DNA of 64,000 bases from Isoetes taiwanensis (taxonomy: Eukaryota; Streptophyta; Lycopodiopsida; Isoetales; Isoetaceae), in the NCBI GenBank assembly GCA_021234155.1, contig JAJEKV010000013.1, positions 8,319,193 to 8,383,192 on the forward strand. Direction: 5' to 3'. The position numbers were made by a program, and so were the translations under genes. Of the stretch, positions 33,810 through 46,289 are shown piece by piece. The notes under the pieces were generated by a model. The model was not told the DNA's origin. It saw only the letters and a program-made list of their open reading frames with translations, and ran no database searches. How positions within the stretch are numbered: the stretch's first letter is position 1; every line of letters starts with the position of its first letter.

Positions 33810-35060
33810 TGAAGGAGCAATACAAGAAGAAGAGCTGGAGAAGAAAGATCTGCAACAATTATACCCTATCCTGGTAATCAATCCAAGTGAAGATAAATAG
33901 GTAAAAGAAATTAAAGTCAACAAGAGAGGTCAAGACAGAGTATTGTATGTTGGGGATTTGTTTAAAGAGGAGGATGATGCCTTTGTTACTAAATTCTTTG
34001 ATGATTGGAAAGATATTTTTGCCTGGGATTATGATGAATTGGTTGGTGTTGACAAGAGCATTTGTGAGTTTAAGATCAAGATCAAGGAAGGTATGAAACC
34101 TGTTGTGCAAAGATTAAGAAGAATTAATGCTTCTCTCTTAGGTTTAATTAAGGAAGAGTTATACAAAATGAAAGATGCAGGTGTGATTGCAGAAATAGTG
34201 AACCCTGAGTGGCTATCTTGCATTGTTCCTGTTGAAAAGAAAAACAAGACCATTAGAATTTGCATAGATTATAGGGATCTGAACAAAGCCACTATCAAAG
34301 ATTGTTATCCATTGCCATTTCTAGAAGAAGTTTTGCATGCTGTGGCAGGGAAAGAAATTTATTCGTTCCTAGATGGCTTCTCAGGTTCTAATCAGATAAG
34401 CATCAAGGATGAGGATCAGCTAAAAACTTCATTTATTACACCTTGGGGAACATTTGCCATGAAAAGGATGCCCTTTGGATTAATGAATGCATCTGCAACA
34501 TTTCAGAGAGCCATGGACACAATTTTTAGAGAAATGCCTGCTAACATCTTTCGTGTATTCTTAGATGACCTCTGTTTAGGAACTTCTCTTGAAAAACATT
34601 TTGATATGCTAACCATGTTGTTTGCTTTGTATAGAAAGGGAGGAGTTAGTTTGAATCCAAAAAAATGTATTTTCCTATCCTCTAAAGGGGAATTGCTTGG
34701 ACATGTGGTGTCTACAGCAGGTATTCAAATAGCTGGAACCAAGATTGAAGCTTTAAAAAGGTTGGCACCTCCAAAAACCCTCAAGCAGGTAAAAAGTTTC
34801 ATGGGAATGACCAGCTTTTTGAGAATGTATATCCCAAGCAAGATGTGGTCTGATACTGAATTGAGATATCCCAGGTTGGAAAAGAGTGCAACAGCCTTGA
34901 TGTTTTTGATAGAGAGACAAGGACACTTGCTTCAAAACAATCAAGTTCAAGTATTTATGAGGTAGAATCCTTTATCACTACTTTTTGCAAAAAAGCAACC
35001 AAAGGCAAAATTATGCAGGTGGGCTTGTAAGGTCCAAGCTTATGATATCACTGTAAAAGT
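33810..35060 (+). pseudogene. pol: Tat-like reverse transcriptase and remnant RNase H
   Basis: After the leader (a stop near 33898, then DIFAWDYDELVGVDKS), the RT reads [56 protein letters not shown] and VFLDDLCLG. The catalytic box is LDDL where xxDD is required, so both aspartates remain. The connection (LGHVVSTAGI, KSFMGM) leads to a deletion that removes the start of the retroviral-type RNase H: the text jumps from FLRMYIPSK to ELRYPRLEKSATALMFLIER. A stop at 34963 follows. Confidence 0.88.
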
Positions 35061-36465
35061 GGTAAAACTAATTGAGAATCCCAGTTCCTATCTTCCCTAT
35101 GTACTCTTTGAGCACGAAGACCAAGATGGTTTATGTAGTGATGATAATCTGACTAACTTGGTTTCTTTTGATGCAGAAAATACAGATCGGCAGCATGACA
35201 TTAGAACTTATCTTGAGAGCAATGAGGTACCAGAAAATATGAGTAGCAGTCAAGAGAGGAGATTTAAAGACAAGTGCAAAAAGTTCAGGCTAATCGAGGG
35301 TGTTTTATGCAAAATTGATAAGGAAGGAATCTTGTTAAGATGTGTGGATGAGGAAGAAGCCAGAATGATATTAGCATGTCATGAAGGAGTGTGTGGAGGA
35401 CATTTTGCAGCAGACACAACTGCAAAAAAAGATTTTGAGGTCAGGATATTTTTTGTCTACTCTTTTTAAGGATTGCTATAACACTATAAAATGCTGCCAT
35501 AAATGTCAGATCTTTGGTAGGAAAACTCTGCAACCAGCAGCCCTTACTGCAATAACATCTCCTGGACCTTTCCAAACATGGGGTTTGGACTTTATAGGCC
35601 CCATAGATCCACCTTCCTCAGCTCAACACCAGTTTATATTAGTAGCCACTGATTATTTCACCAAATGGGCAGAAGCAGTTCCTTTGAGAGAAGCAAATGT
35701 TCACGCTACTGCAAGATTCCTGCATGAAAATATTTGTGCCAGATTTGGTATTCCCTTTAAAATAATCTCTGACAGGGGTAGCCAGTTTATCAATCATACA
35801 ATTGCACTCTTGCTAGCCACCTTGAAAGTCAAACACACTAAGAGTTCATCCTATTATCCTCAAGGCAATGGCCAAGCAGAATCAACCAATAAAGTTCTCA
35901 AATCTATTCTCAAAAAAACCATCAGTATGTCAAAGAAAGATTGGCATCTGAAGCTCCATGATGCATTGTGGGCATACAGGACCACTATCAAAACAGCCAC
36001 AAGGCACACTCCTTTCATTTTGGTGTATGGCATAGAATCAGTATTGCCCATTGAATTAGAACTTCCTTCACTCAGGCTGGCTTATCAAATAAATTTGGAA
36101 ATGGATGAAGCACTAAAGGAAAGGTTTGTGAGATTGATGCAACTTGAAGAGCATAGATATGAAGCAGAAAATGCTATTATGATAAAAAAAGGCTAAGGAC
36201 ATTGCAGCCTTTAAAGCAGCTCATAAATTGCAGGGAGTCTTAAAAACAGGAGAATTGGTGTTGAAATGGAACAAAGCAAGAGAAGAAATAGCATCCAAGT
36301 TTGAGAATCTCTGGGGAGGACCTTTTGAAGTAATTGGTACAGCTGGCAAAGACTCATATTGGCTGAGAGATGTTTTTGATGGCAGAGAATTGGTGAACCC
36401 CATCAATATTCTGCACTTAAAGAGGTATTGGCAACAGCATGTTGCCCTTGCTCTATTCAATTAAG
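35061..36465 (+). pseudogene. int: Tat-like integrase
   Basis: The zinc-binding HHCC module spans 35380-35510 (CHEGVCGGHFAADTTAKK, then CCHKCQIFGRKTL) with a frameshift at about 35440. The catalytic core has GLDFIGPI (D), ISDRGSQFINH (D) and YYPQGNGQAESTNKVLKSIL (E), so DDE is retained. WAYRTTIKTATRHTPFILVYG and the C-terminal WGGPFEVIGTAGKDSYWLRD, then ILHLKRYW close the polyprotein at 36464. Stops at 35469 and 36196 break it. From 36466 to 37187 is non-coding 3' UTR; a short purine run (aaaggggctgg) lies about 30-40 bp before the LTR. Confidence 0.88.
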
Positions 36466-37187
36466 ACTCTTAGAAAGATATAGATAGATTTAGTTAGTGC
36501 ATCATTTGAAAAAAAAAAACAAAAAACAGTAAAAAGGCAAAATACAAAAATCTTGAACAAGAAAAAAACAAAATATTAAGTTGAATCTAGTAAATTAAGT
36601 TCTGCTTTTAAGTTTATTGCTTGTGTGCTAACTAGTTTCTAGTATTGCAAGGACAAGAGGACTGTGCAGGTTGTGGTCAAGTGAAGGACAGATTTATTAC
36701 TAATCATAGCTCCATACAGATGCATCTGAACATGTCACTCATACATCTCTTTTATCTCATTATACCATGCTTCATCATCTAAAGTTGCTGCCATTACTCC
36801 CACAACAGCAACTTGTCTGAACTAACAAGTTTTATCTTCACATGCAGGTGCATCCTTATATCTACTTCCATCTATCATCTGATCAAGAGTTGATCTTATT
36901 ACATCTAAAGACCTTCCACATCCTTACAAATTCCCAAGCTGCTGTCACACTACCATCCAGCAGCTCTCCACTACTAAAAAGATTTACTTTCCATGCAGGT
37001 TCATCTGAAAAAAGCCACATTCACATACACACTCATAATACCATATCTATCACTTTCAAATCCATCTGCAGGTCATTGAGTTGCCAAACATATTCTCACA
37101 TTGGCAACTAGCTGGAGTTATGACATGAAGTACAAACAGCAAGTCAAAGGGGCTGGTAGACCAGCCTTTTCTTTCAGTTTGGCATAA

Positions 37188-39724
37188 TGCTGCCATGCTA
37201 TGGCAGCATGGAAGAGCTAAGCACATTTTTGAACTGGTCCTCACACTTTGATCTGATTTGCAAGGCACTAGGAAAATGCTTCACTAGCATGCATTAAGAA
37301 GTTGAAGAGCAAGGGAAGGACAATTGACTCAAATCACTCAAGAGAGGCAAGGGGAGAATCAAGCAAAAAAAAGAAAAAGAAGAGAAGAAAGAAGACCCCT
37401 TGAAGATCATCTCATGGTATGTGACCACTTGTGATCTTGGCATCTTTGTGCATTTTTTATTCCCTTCTCACATTCTCTATACACTCCACCATCATAAAAT
37501 GCCCTTTGAACCTTAATTCCATGCATATAACTTCTTCTAAAGTCAAACTTGGCTTTGAAAGTTCTTTCTAGTCAAAACACACCCTCTTGAAACATCCATT
37601 TGTTACACACCACCCACAACTACTTGTCACCATCCATAAGTTCAAATGTCACTTGACTTGGTCATGCTCGTGTTCAAAAGTCAACATCTCATGCAACTTG
37701 GTCAAAGGAAAAAGAAAGTTGCAAAAATCCCTAAGGGAAATGTCCAAAACTCAAATGTACCCTAGGGGACGCCAAAGTTGCATTTCAAAAAATTAGCTTA
37801 TGAAAAAAGCACCTTGTGTGCCAAGTCACCTTGCACTTCACTCCACATGCCAAGTCATCATACACATCATCATTCTAGCCATGCCATGTCATATTTCTAT
37901 CTTCCATATTCAAAAGTTAAGTCCATCTCAAAGCATCAAACTAGCACTCATAACATTGCATGTCACTTTGCCACATCATCATTGCCACCCCATCACTATA
38001 CATTTGTCACACACATCATCTCCACATCATCCACAACTTTGACTAGAAAGAATTTTCCAAGCTCAAGTTGGCTGACACGTCATCATCACCACTTGCCATG
38101 TCATACTCACTTAGCCTTGTCATCATTTCCATATGCCACATCATTCACTCTCCAAGCCTTTTTGGCCAAAATAAAAAATGCCCCATTGCAAGAAAAGATT
38201 CCAGAATCTTTTAGAGTGCAAAAAAAGATTCCCATAGGAAAAACGAAAATTGAAAAAAGGTTTTATTTTGGGCCTTATATTTGCCTCCTAGGGAATCGTG
38301 CCATAGACCTTGGGGTATAAAAAATTTTCCTATCTTATCCCCCCCCCAAAAAAAAAAAAAATCTATTTTCTTCTCCCAAATAATCCCCATGCCACGTGGA
38401 ACATCCGGTGTGGGGGGCTGGTTGAGGTACCGAATCCCACGTGGATATTGCACGTTATAATTATAAATAACGAATTTGTTTCTTGTTATATACCTTGGGC
38501 CGCCGAGCTAAAAAATGACTGTGGGATATTTCGCCTATGTTTTCACGAACCCTAAAACCTGGAACTGAGCCTAACCAACTGATCAATCATGAATCAAACC
38601 TTCCGGATTACCATGTTTGATGCCAAGTATCAGCTAAAAGACAAAGAATTAATGCGAATTGATCAAGAACTCGACAAAACAGAGCATCTACAAAAGGGGC
38701 TTTTGAAGAAAAAGAAGATTCGAGGGCTTTGAGGCAAAGAAGAGGTTCGTGGCTTCGAAGAAGGACCGACTTGATCATCCTGAGCTTGATTCTGACCTCC
38801 ATTGTTTACCAGCAATCTGGATTATTGACTGAATTCTCCTGATTGACTAGATGTTTACCTATTTGATCTTGTGCCCGAGACCTTGAGCTTGGGATATATA
38901 TTGTTATCTTCTGAGTGATTGATCTAATTGAAAATCCAACCCTTGTTGTGAAATGTTCATCTCACATTGACTTATATTCTCAAAAAATAGTAGTTATTAG
39001 AGGTCTTCTGGAGCTTTTCACTCCAATTGCCAAATATTGTCAGTGTGTCAAGTCAGTGCATCTTCAGAGAAAGCAGAAATAAATCTGTTGTCAATCCAAA
39101 ACATCAATGCAATATTGAATTGGCAAGTCTAAGTATAGCAGAAATCAGCATTAAGCATTTGAGCATAGGATAGTTGCTCAGAGAGTATTAGTATTGCAAA
39201 GTGATATGTGTTGAGCATAGGAGCATTAGGCAAGTGTGCATTACCTTCTTAGAAAGTATACTGGTCAGAATTGTTTATCCTTTACAGCCTGCAGCGAAAG
39301 CAACAAAAAAAAAAAGAAAATTAGAGTCCCATTTGCAGAAAGAAGTCTTGGTCCCTGGTGTGCAGACGTTTCCAAGAAGAGTGAAGTTTGCAAAACAAGA
39401 AAACTCATTGCCTATATGGAGATCATAATTCAAGCTCTCTGCCAGGGATATTGACCCAAAATTGACTAGGCCAGAAGCTGGAATTTGGCCTACCTAGTCC
39501 AATCAGATCAAGCTAGACTTGAATGAGGATCATGTTTAAAACTTGAATGGTGTGCACACAGCAGTTGTTATTTTGAAGCAGACTTTTTAGCCTTCAGGGA
39601 AAGATGTTCCCAACAATCTCTTGAGCATTATTTCTGGAATCTTTACACTCAGAGTGGTTGCCTTAAGCAACCTGGAGGTTCTAAACCACTAAGGTTGAAG
39701 ATTTTGCCAGGAACACCTTCAACA
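37188..39724 (+). repeat. 3' LTR of the Tat-like element
   Basis: 2537 bp partner of 27328-29894. Differences include an inserted block near 37771-37795 and another near 38728-38755, a shorter C-rich run near 38340 than at 28446-28481, and a deletion near 39520. Confidence 0.95.
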
Positions 39725-39915
39725 CATCCTCTGACAGTTAACGCAACATTTTTTGCTTCCACGTCTGCTTCCATACCTCTTCCGAAGCAAAATCATAGGC
39801 TTAACTTCCATCGCTAGTGGAATCGCAAAAATTGCAGTAATTTCTAAAGGGTACCTCTTGATTGGTTGTCCTTATGTGTTGTCCTACTGTTACTCTTGGC
39901 CCTTCCTTTCATTCA

Positions 39916-40845
39916 ATGTAACGTTCCTAACCGACATGCCCTTAACCAACTGGGCAAAACCGTCTAGACGTTTATGAGTAGTCGCTTCTACCCATTTATG
40001 CCGGTGTCTCGGGAACGCCCCATAGGCACATTCAAGGTTCGAATACTCGAAAGTCTACCATGGGCCCAAGCATAGTCCTCCCCCACTAGAACTATGCTCT
40101 AGACGTTTATGAGTAGTCGCTTCTACCCATTTATGCCGGTGTCTCGGGAATGCCCCACAGGCACATTCAAGGTTCGAATACTCGAGCGGTCTACCATGGG
40201 CCCGTTACAGTACTGTGACGTTCCTAACCGACATGCCCTTAACCAACCGGGCAAAACCGTCTAGACGTTTATGAGTAGTCGCTTCTACCCATTTATGCCG
40301 GTGTCTCGGGAACGCCCCATAGGCACATTCAAGGTTCGAATACTCGAGCGGTCTACCATGGGCCCGTTACAGTCTCCCCCACTAGAACTATGCTCTAGAC
40401 GTTTATGAGTAGTCGCTTCTACCCATTTATGCCGGTTGTCTCGAATGCCCCACAGTACATTCAAGGTTCAAATACTGAGCGGTCTACCATGGGCCCGTTA
40501 TGCCTCCCCACTAGAACTATGCTCGCCCCTCGAGCATCCAAGGCTATACCATGTCACAATGATTACCAAGTCTTTGCAAATTACCCATGCATATAGGCAC
40601 CCATGGAGACTCGAACTCGAGACCTGCTCTGATACCAACTGTAACGTTCCTAACCGACATGCCCTTAACCAACTGGGCAAAACCGTCTAGACGTTTATGA
40701 GTAGTCACTTCTACCCATTTATGCCGGTGTCTCGGGAACGCCCCACAGGTACATTCAAGGTTCGAATACTCGAGCGGTCTACCATGGGCCCGTTACATTC
40801 AATGGCTGTCCTACTGTTACTCTGGGCCCTTCGTTTCATTCAATG
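39916..40845. repeat. Tandem array with tRNA-like boxes
   Basis: A unit starting 'tctagacgtttatgagtagt' occurs at 39962, 40098, 40260, 40394 and 40686 (spacing 136, 162, 134 and 292 bp). A 5' part 'gttcctaaccgacatgccct' precedes three of them. On the - strand, 40683-40590 reads TGCCCAGTTGGTTAAGGGCA (like a tRNA A box), then GGTATCAGAGCAGGTCTCGAGTTCGAGTC in two pieces (like a B box). This suggests a tRNA-derived SINE head or a decayed tRNA cluster. The array is bracketed by a 41-bp direct repeat ('ctgtcctactgttactct...ttcattcaatg' at about 39876-39917 and 40804-40845). Confidence 0.7.
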
Positions 40846-41404
40846 ACGTGTCCTTCCACAAAGGGTATGCAAAAAACTCATTCTTGTTGCTCTTTTTAAG
40901 TTTGAGTGTCTGCATCATGTTCTCACTTCTGCCTTCCTTTATATGCAAACTAAATTTATTTTGTTTGAAAAACTTATACCATATTTTTAGTACATCATGG
41001 GGCATATTTTTTATTTGATCCTTTGTCATTATTTTTATTTTAATTCCGTTTTAGTGTCGATATTTGAATGTGCATCCACTTTTTATGCTTTGATGTATAC
41101 AAGTTGTGAATCATCATGTGCGCAACCTCAAAGCATGTGCCATCAAGCATTGGAGAATAAGTCCAAAATGACACTTGTCGATTTTTTGTAGTTTATTATG
41201 GATCAAAGACAATGCATCGAAGATAAACCATTAAGGTAATCCAAAGGTACCATGATCCATTAAGAAAACCAAGACTAGCATAGAATATACATCTGATTAC
41301 AACATATACATGGCAGGCTTGATTTAGTAGCAATCCAAAAGCATAGACTATACCAAGCCAATATCTTCATATATAAGAGACAGACCAGGTAAAATACTGG
41401 GGAT

Positions 41405-42170
41405 TGAGAAATTTTTAAAGGTATGATGCTCTTCTCAGGCTCAAAGGATCGTCCAAAACTAAGGCATTAATGTCTTCCTCATCAACTGCACCAATAAAAC
41501 TCACAACATGCCATCTATAAAAATCAGGAAATGCCAGAGCAATTGCAAATTCAGAGGCTAAAAGAGAATTATCACATACCAGTTTGCTCTGCTCTGCCTC
41601 CTCTGCGTCAAAAATCTCGGAGCAGACTTCCAAGAACAGTGCAACATCACAGGGAATTGTCAAGCATCCTTCTTGCTGAAATCCAAACTCTTCTTAGAAA
41701 TGTTTTCTGGACGGCAAATAAAGCGAATAGGGATAGAAATTTCTCTCTAGGGATTTTTTTCCCAGCGTAAACCGGTGGGAAGGCTGGGACTCTTCAATCT
41801 AGGCTTAGGTTTGGAGGGATCCTGAACAAGCCCGGATTTGAGAGAGGAATCAGAGCCAAATCTGGCGTCGTCAAGTCTCTGCCATTTTCGAGAGACCACC
41901 AACATGATTCTGGCGATAAGAGAGCGAAAAACAGGGGGTTATGAAAGCTCAAATCCGGCCAGGCTATGGCGGTACGAAGCCTGAACCCCAACAAAAGATC
42001 ACGAAGTTAGGAAAATACGATCCGAAACCATGCCCGGTTGCCAGGAGACGAGCGCATTTAAGACGGAAGAGGCACATGGACATCGCAGAAGGGACTACCG
42101 TGCTACCGCCATAGCTTCCACGAAGTCCCCCTCTTCGAGAAAAACTGTTGCATCCTTTCACTCTTAGATC
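41405..42170 (-). pseudogene. Gene-like fragment, possibly a first exon region
   Basis: GC-richer than its AT-rich surroundings. The - strand frame 41663-41415 reads MTIPCDVALFLEVCSEIFDA, EEAEQSKL, then a good donor (G|GTATGTG near 41580), and reads on to NALVLDDPLSLRRASYL-stop. Upstream (41994-41794 and 42161-41964) are shorter frames. It looks like the 5' end of a real or captured gene, but no downstream exons were found and no family is recognised. Confidence 0.3.
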
Positions 42171-42265
42171 TGACGGTATATAATAAGAGTTTTCATAACA
42201 AAATCAACGGCCGAGATGCTCTGCACAAACTATCATTTTTTGCTTTTATTACTATACATAGATAG

Positions 42266-43002
42266 ATATTCAACAAAACCTGGACTTATACAGATTTAAT
42301 AGATAGTGCTTCAAGGATGCTATTATAAGATTATATGTATTGTTTAACTCTTCTTGATTTTGCAAATTTTTATAAATTTTAATTACATAAGTTTGTCTTT
42401 ATAAAATGTATAACAGTTTTTCTAAACTAATTTTACTAGAGGAATTAGACATTTCAATATGGCAATCGGGATAATCTGTAAATGAAACACGATGGCTGAT
42501 AAGCCATTGACTTAAAATAAATATAAGGATTTTATAACTTATAAACTCTTAGCACTCTTAAAGGTATTCTAAGTAGAGTTTTAGATTGAAGCTAATTAAA
42601 TAATAAAGTTTATTTTTTAGCAACAATATTTTGGATATTTTCTTATAGATGAAATAAATTATATTGAAAATTAATCAATAATAAGCTATTCAATTTTATT
42701 ATATTTAAAACATATGTAAGCATCTAATTAATTACAACCTAAAATGTCCTTTAAATATTTTGACAAGACAACATTTTAACCACATATAGTTCTTCTTAAT
42801 GAAAAAATTATTCTAAATAGATTGAAATGAAAATTTGTTTACAAATTAATTTTATGCTCTAGTAACCATTATAGTTTTTATTAAGATAACACGATAAAAT
42901 TGTTAAAATCAATAAGAGTGAAAAAAAGATACTTATAGTCTTATAATGTCATCCTTGAAATATATCTATTAGATTTGAATAAGTCCATATTTTGTTAAAT
43001 AT
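42266..43002. mobile_element. AT-rich element with terminal inverted repeats of about 110 bp
   Basis: The left arm (atattcaacaaaacctggac, then agatttaatagatag...ttcaaggatg) is matched on the opposite strand by the right arm (ending gttaaatat at 43002; reversed: atatttaacaaaatatggac...). Similarity runs about 110 bp inward with roughly 20-25% mismatches. The interior is AT-rich and non-coding. No convincing target duplication was found, so the superfamily is undetermined. Confidence 0.75.
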
Positions 43003-43119
43003 GTCATTTATGAAATCAATTCTTTCTTCCCCTCCACTAATGGCACCTCCATGGATTGCCTTGCCTTGCTAACCTTTGTAGTTCCCATGTACTTATCTAT
43101 CAGTTTGTAGAACTTGAAT

Positions 43120-43645
43120 TCTCTCATATCAATTTCTGAAACAATATTTTTGGCATACTATTTGTCATTTGCATCCATTTTTTGTGGCAAACTTGAAAAT
43201 CCTTCTCAAACTTGGGGCAAATAGCAACCAACTTTGTAAGCATTATTTTCCAAAGATCAATCCCTTGCTTCGGCAGCTTAGAAAATTCATCTACTATTCC
43301 ACCATGGATATGAATCAAGGATGTTGTCCAAATATCATCCCATCTTTGAGAGTTTTTATCCTCTTCTTTTGATTTGCCTTCTTGCTTCCCGTGGATTTCC
43401 TTTGTCTTCATCCACATTTATCACATGAGGACTCAATGCAAATTGTGCAGTAGGAGATGGCGAGGTTGCTGTTTGAGGTGACTTAACACTATATAAAAAC
43501 CCTAGATAAAATCCTGGATAAGAGCCCTGTTGAATACCTTGTATAGGAAACATTAAGAATTGTTAAAGATATTTGGACTTGCGAATGGATTGTCTACACT
43601 TCCTCTAGTTTTAGAAAATTTCTTGCCTTGTTCAGACATTTTTTG
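43120..43645 (-). pseudogene. Broken Myb/SANT-like (trihelix-type) protein gene
   Basis: The - strand starts MSEQGKKFSKTRGSVDNPFA (about 43640), stops after NIFNNS, and continues in another frame (SPTAQFALSPHVINVDEDKG). After a second frameshift it reads RWDDIWTTSLIHIHGGIVDE, then LWKIMLTKLVAICPKFEKDF and HKKWMQM. The spacing of W, L and a final KW resembles the Myb/SANT-like domain of trihelix factors and of the DNA-binding partner of PIF/Harbinger transposases. Two frameshifts make it dead. No transposase was found nearby. Confidence 0.5.
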
Positions 43646-43649
43646 AGTA

Positions 43650-44800
43650 GAAAACTTCTGCAACTATAAAGAAAAGATAGGGATGTTAGTAACAAACATG
43701 ATTGTTACGAATAGGTTAGAGCTAGAACATGATGTTGAGTGTTTAATCTTGAAACCTGCTGTTAATATTGAAGACTACAAACCTGCAAATCTATGATGCC
43801 AAGTACCAAATGACTTCTTTTTTAAAATAAGGTGAATAGATTGCATAGACAAGTAAATGATCTACTTCTGGCATTATAATTTATGCAAAAACCTCAACTT
43901 CACCTTTACATTGTAGCTCCATTCTAGATTCCTCGTTATTCAAGTATTCTGGTACATTTTAGTTGTAGAAATGTGTATCATACTTATGCAAGAGCTATGA
44001 GATTTGAGTACAAAGTCGTATACAGGAACCTATAAATAGCTTCAAAGGACTTCCACACGCCCAAGTACTCGAATGAGCACTTTGGAACTCCGTTTACACA
44101 CTTCAGTTACGATTGAATTTTCAATCAAAATTTTGGTCTGATGTGGCTCCTGCGTAGAGAAAACTCACGAGAGACTTTTCCCTTCACTTTCAAATGAACA
44201 TGGTGGCACCACATCATCGCCAACTCATTAATGGACACCCCTTAATGGAATGTATAGATGAGAGAAATTTCCGACGTGGCATATCCTTATTGGATAATAA
44301 GTAGGCCTAAATATACACCTAAATCTATTGCCGTGGCATGATCCTAATGGTGGGGAATTCAATCTCCAATGATTATGATTTTGCCACGGCAGTATATTAA
44401 GGGTAACTTTATTTTTAGTCTAGCGATAAAGGCTACAATAAAGGGTCATATTACGTGGTCATTTTATAGGTGGCGGTCTTTTTACGTCATCCCCATGCTC
44501 TGGATCACCTCTTTGGCTTGATTGCCTAGGTATTTTATATATTTGCTAGTTAAGGTTTTGAAAAACGAATCCGGTTTAGTTTGTGCCTCGACTTTGTTTG
44601 TTGGGTCCACTACCAGCCTACCCCAGCTTACTAATTTGGATTGCTATGAAGAATGGAAGATCGATTTCGTGGATTTCTCATGGCACATCACATGGAAGAG
44701 CTCTCAATCCCAAGTTTGGTGCCCATAAAAATCTCAGAGTGGACAGAGTAGCTCTAGGAATTTTGTTGTTGTCAAGCCCCTATCCAGCATCAAGTACTAC
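43650..44800. other. Intergenic, no gene seen
   Basis: AT-rich. An 11/10-bp inverted repeat (ttgccgtggca at about 44330 and tgccacggca at about 44391) could form a 70-nt hairpin or mark a small foldback element. Small frames at 44522-44870 are not protein-like. Confidence 0.4.
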
Positions 44801-45176
44801 AGGCAGAAATTTTATTGGTTTAATTCAATATGGTAAGAAGGAAAGAACAGCTAGCAACTTGAAGTTATGAGCATATAAACACGTGGCTGTTGGTAGAACC
44901 TTCTTAGGTAGATAAAGGAGAATGACAAGCCTTAATTCTACCTTGAAAACTGACAATATGTTTTGATGGATTTTTTAGGCTGGTATACTTACCATCTGCC
45001 TAGAAAATCATATACTACGGATCTGGCTTATTTGTTGCAGTCAAATTACCTCCTTAATTCTTGACCCTGGAGCAACATTTGATTGAAAAGAAACCATTTC
45101 ATTAACTCAAATCACAAACTATGCTCAATTAATTGAGCATTCACATGCACATACAAACTTCTTAAGTTTACTTATC

Positions 45177-45400
45177 TTGCCTAGACAACCAATCTGAAGC
45201 TGCCCTTTCTTGTAGGCTTCTTCCTTTCATTTGTCAACTTGGGTTGGAAACTTTATTAATATGAGCCTCTTTGGCTCAGTGTTGGCATTTGGACATGGAT
45301 TCTTGTAATGAAGTTGTCCACAAGATTGACATCCTCCTGGAGATGCTCTAACCTACTCTCTGGCTGTTCCCCATATTAAACTCATATAAAACAATCTCAT
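45177..45400 (-). pseudogene. Captured-gene exon on - strand, U4 copy
   Basis: Fourth copy of the QPESRLEHL...NFITRIHVQMPTL exon, with point changes and the same flanking splice-like motifs. Confidence 0.45.
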
Positions 45401-46289
45401 TGTCCTGAAAATCTCAAAAACAATGTTAACTATCAAATTCAACCAAATACTATGGCATCCTGTGTCAATATCTCTGCACTAGTTTGTTGATTTGTAACTT
45501 TTGTCTAGGTATGAAGAACCAGGCCGCAACACATATTAAGCACTGTCAGTTTTGTTAGCAGACTAAGTTTGAACAATTACGAATTTCAGGATTGTTGGAG
45601 TCTTGAACTATCATGAATTTTAGGCCTTCTTATAACTTTGAGAGGGCATGATGCATTAATGGTGGTGGTTGACTTTCGAAGAAGTGCGCTTTCTGCCTTG
45701 TAAAACCTTTCTCAACCATCTGTAATAGAGGGATTGATGACAAAATACAAAGATGTTGTTTGCAAATGCACTTCGATGCATGCTTGAGATCATCTTCTAA
45801 TTACTAACCTTTGCAGTGGATATTGTTTTTTCCTAGTGATTAATGCATTCCTTGCTCTTTTTGTCATGCAAAAACCTTTGATTTCAACCGCTACTGAAAA
45901 ACAAAGAGTTAAATACTTTGTTTAAACAGGACGAAATTTATTTTGGGGGCAATTTATACAGCATATCTAAACATTGCATGAATAGATTGAATTCAAAGCA
46001 ATTGCCAGGTTAAGTTACAAATATAAGAGAAATATACTAAAATGCCATCAATGCTTCTGAAAAGCTTCCCTTATTTTAATATTACCAAAAGTCGATGAGA
46101 GCATTTAGCTATTGTATATATTTTTTCACAATGCCAGTGATGTTTATAAGCAAAAATATTAAAGGCCTCAGCTTTGAGTTGGATTGAAATTCACGTGTTC
46201 TATTGTAGCCAGTTAATATGCTGGTTGTTCTCCAAAAGTGGAAGCCAAATCTCCATTTTTGTTTATCCATCAGTTGGCCGCGTTGTACA

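Larger units (their letters stand above)
27328..39724 (+). mobile_element. Complete Tat-like Ty3/gypsy element (12.4 kb)
   Basis: LTRs of about 2.55 kb (27328-29894 and 37188-39724) begin TGCTGCCATGCTATGGCAGC and end CACCTTCAACA. A 5-bp target duplication CATCC is at 27323-27327 and 39725-39729. Internal order on the + strand: gag with a zinc-binding Cys cluster, protease, an archaeal-type RNase H, RT, remnant of the usual RNase H, integrase. Very long LTRs and the RT leader 'FAWDYDEL' point to the Tat group. Two LINE insertions (30842-30983 and about 32384-33800) and several stops make it inactive. Confidence 0.93.

Noticed and set aside
41440-41515. Possible C/D-box snoRNA on the - strand (TGATGAG ... 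CTGA)
   Set aside because: No terminal stem, no clear internal C'/D' boxes and no rRNA guide match that I could verify by eye.
43954-44410. Small foldback element around ttgccgtggca/tgccacggca
   Set aside because: Only 10-11 bp of inverted match and no target duplication or second copy visible.
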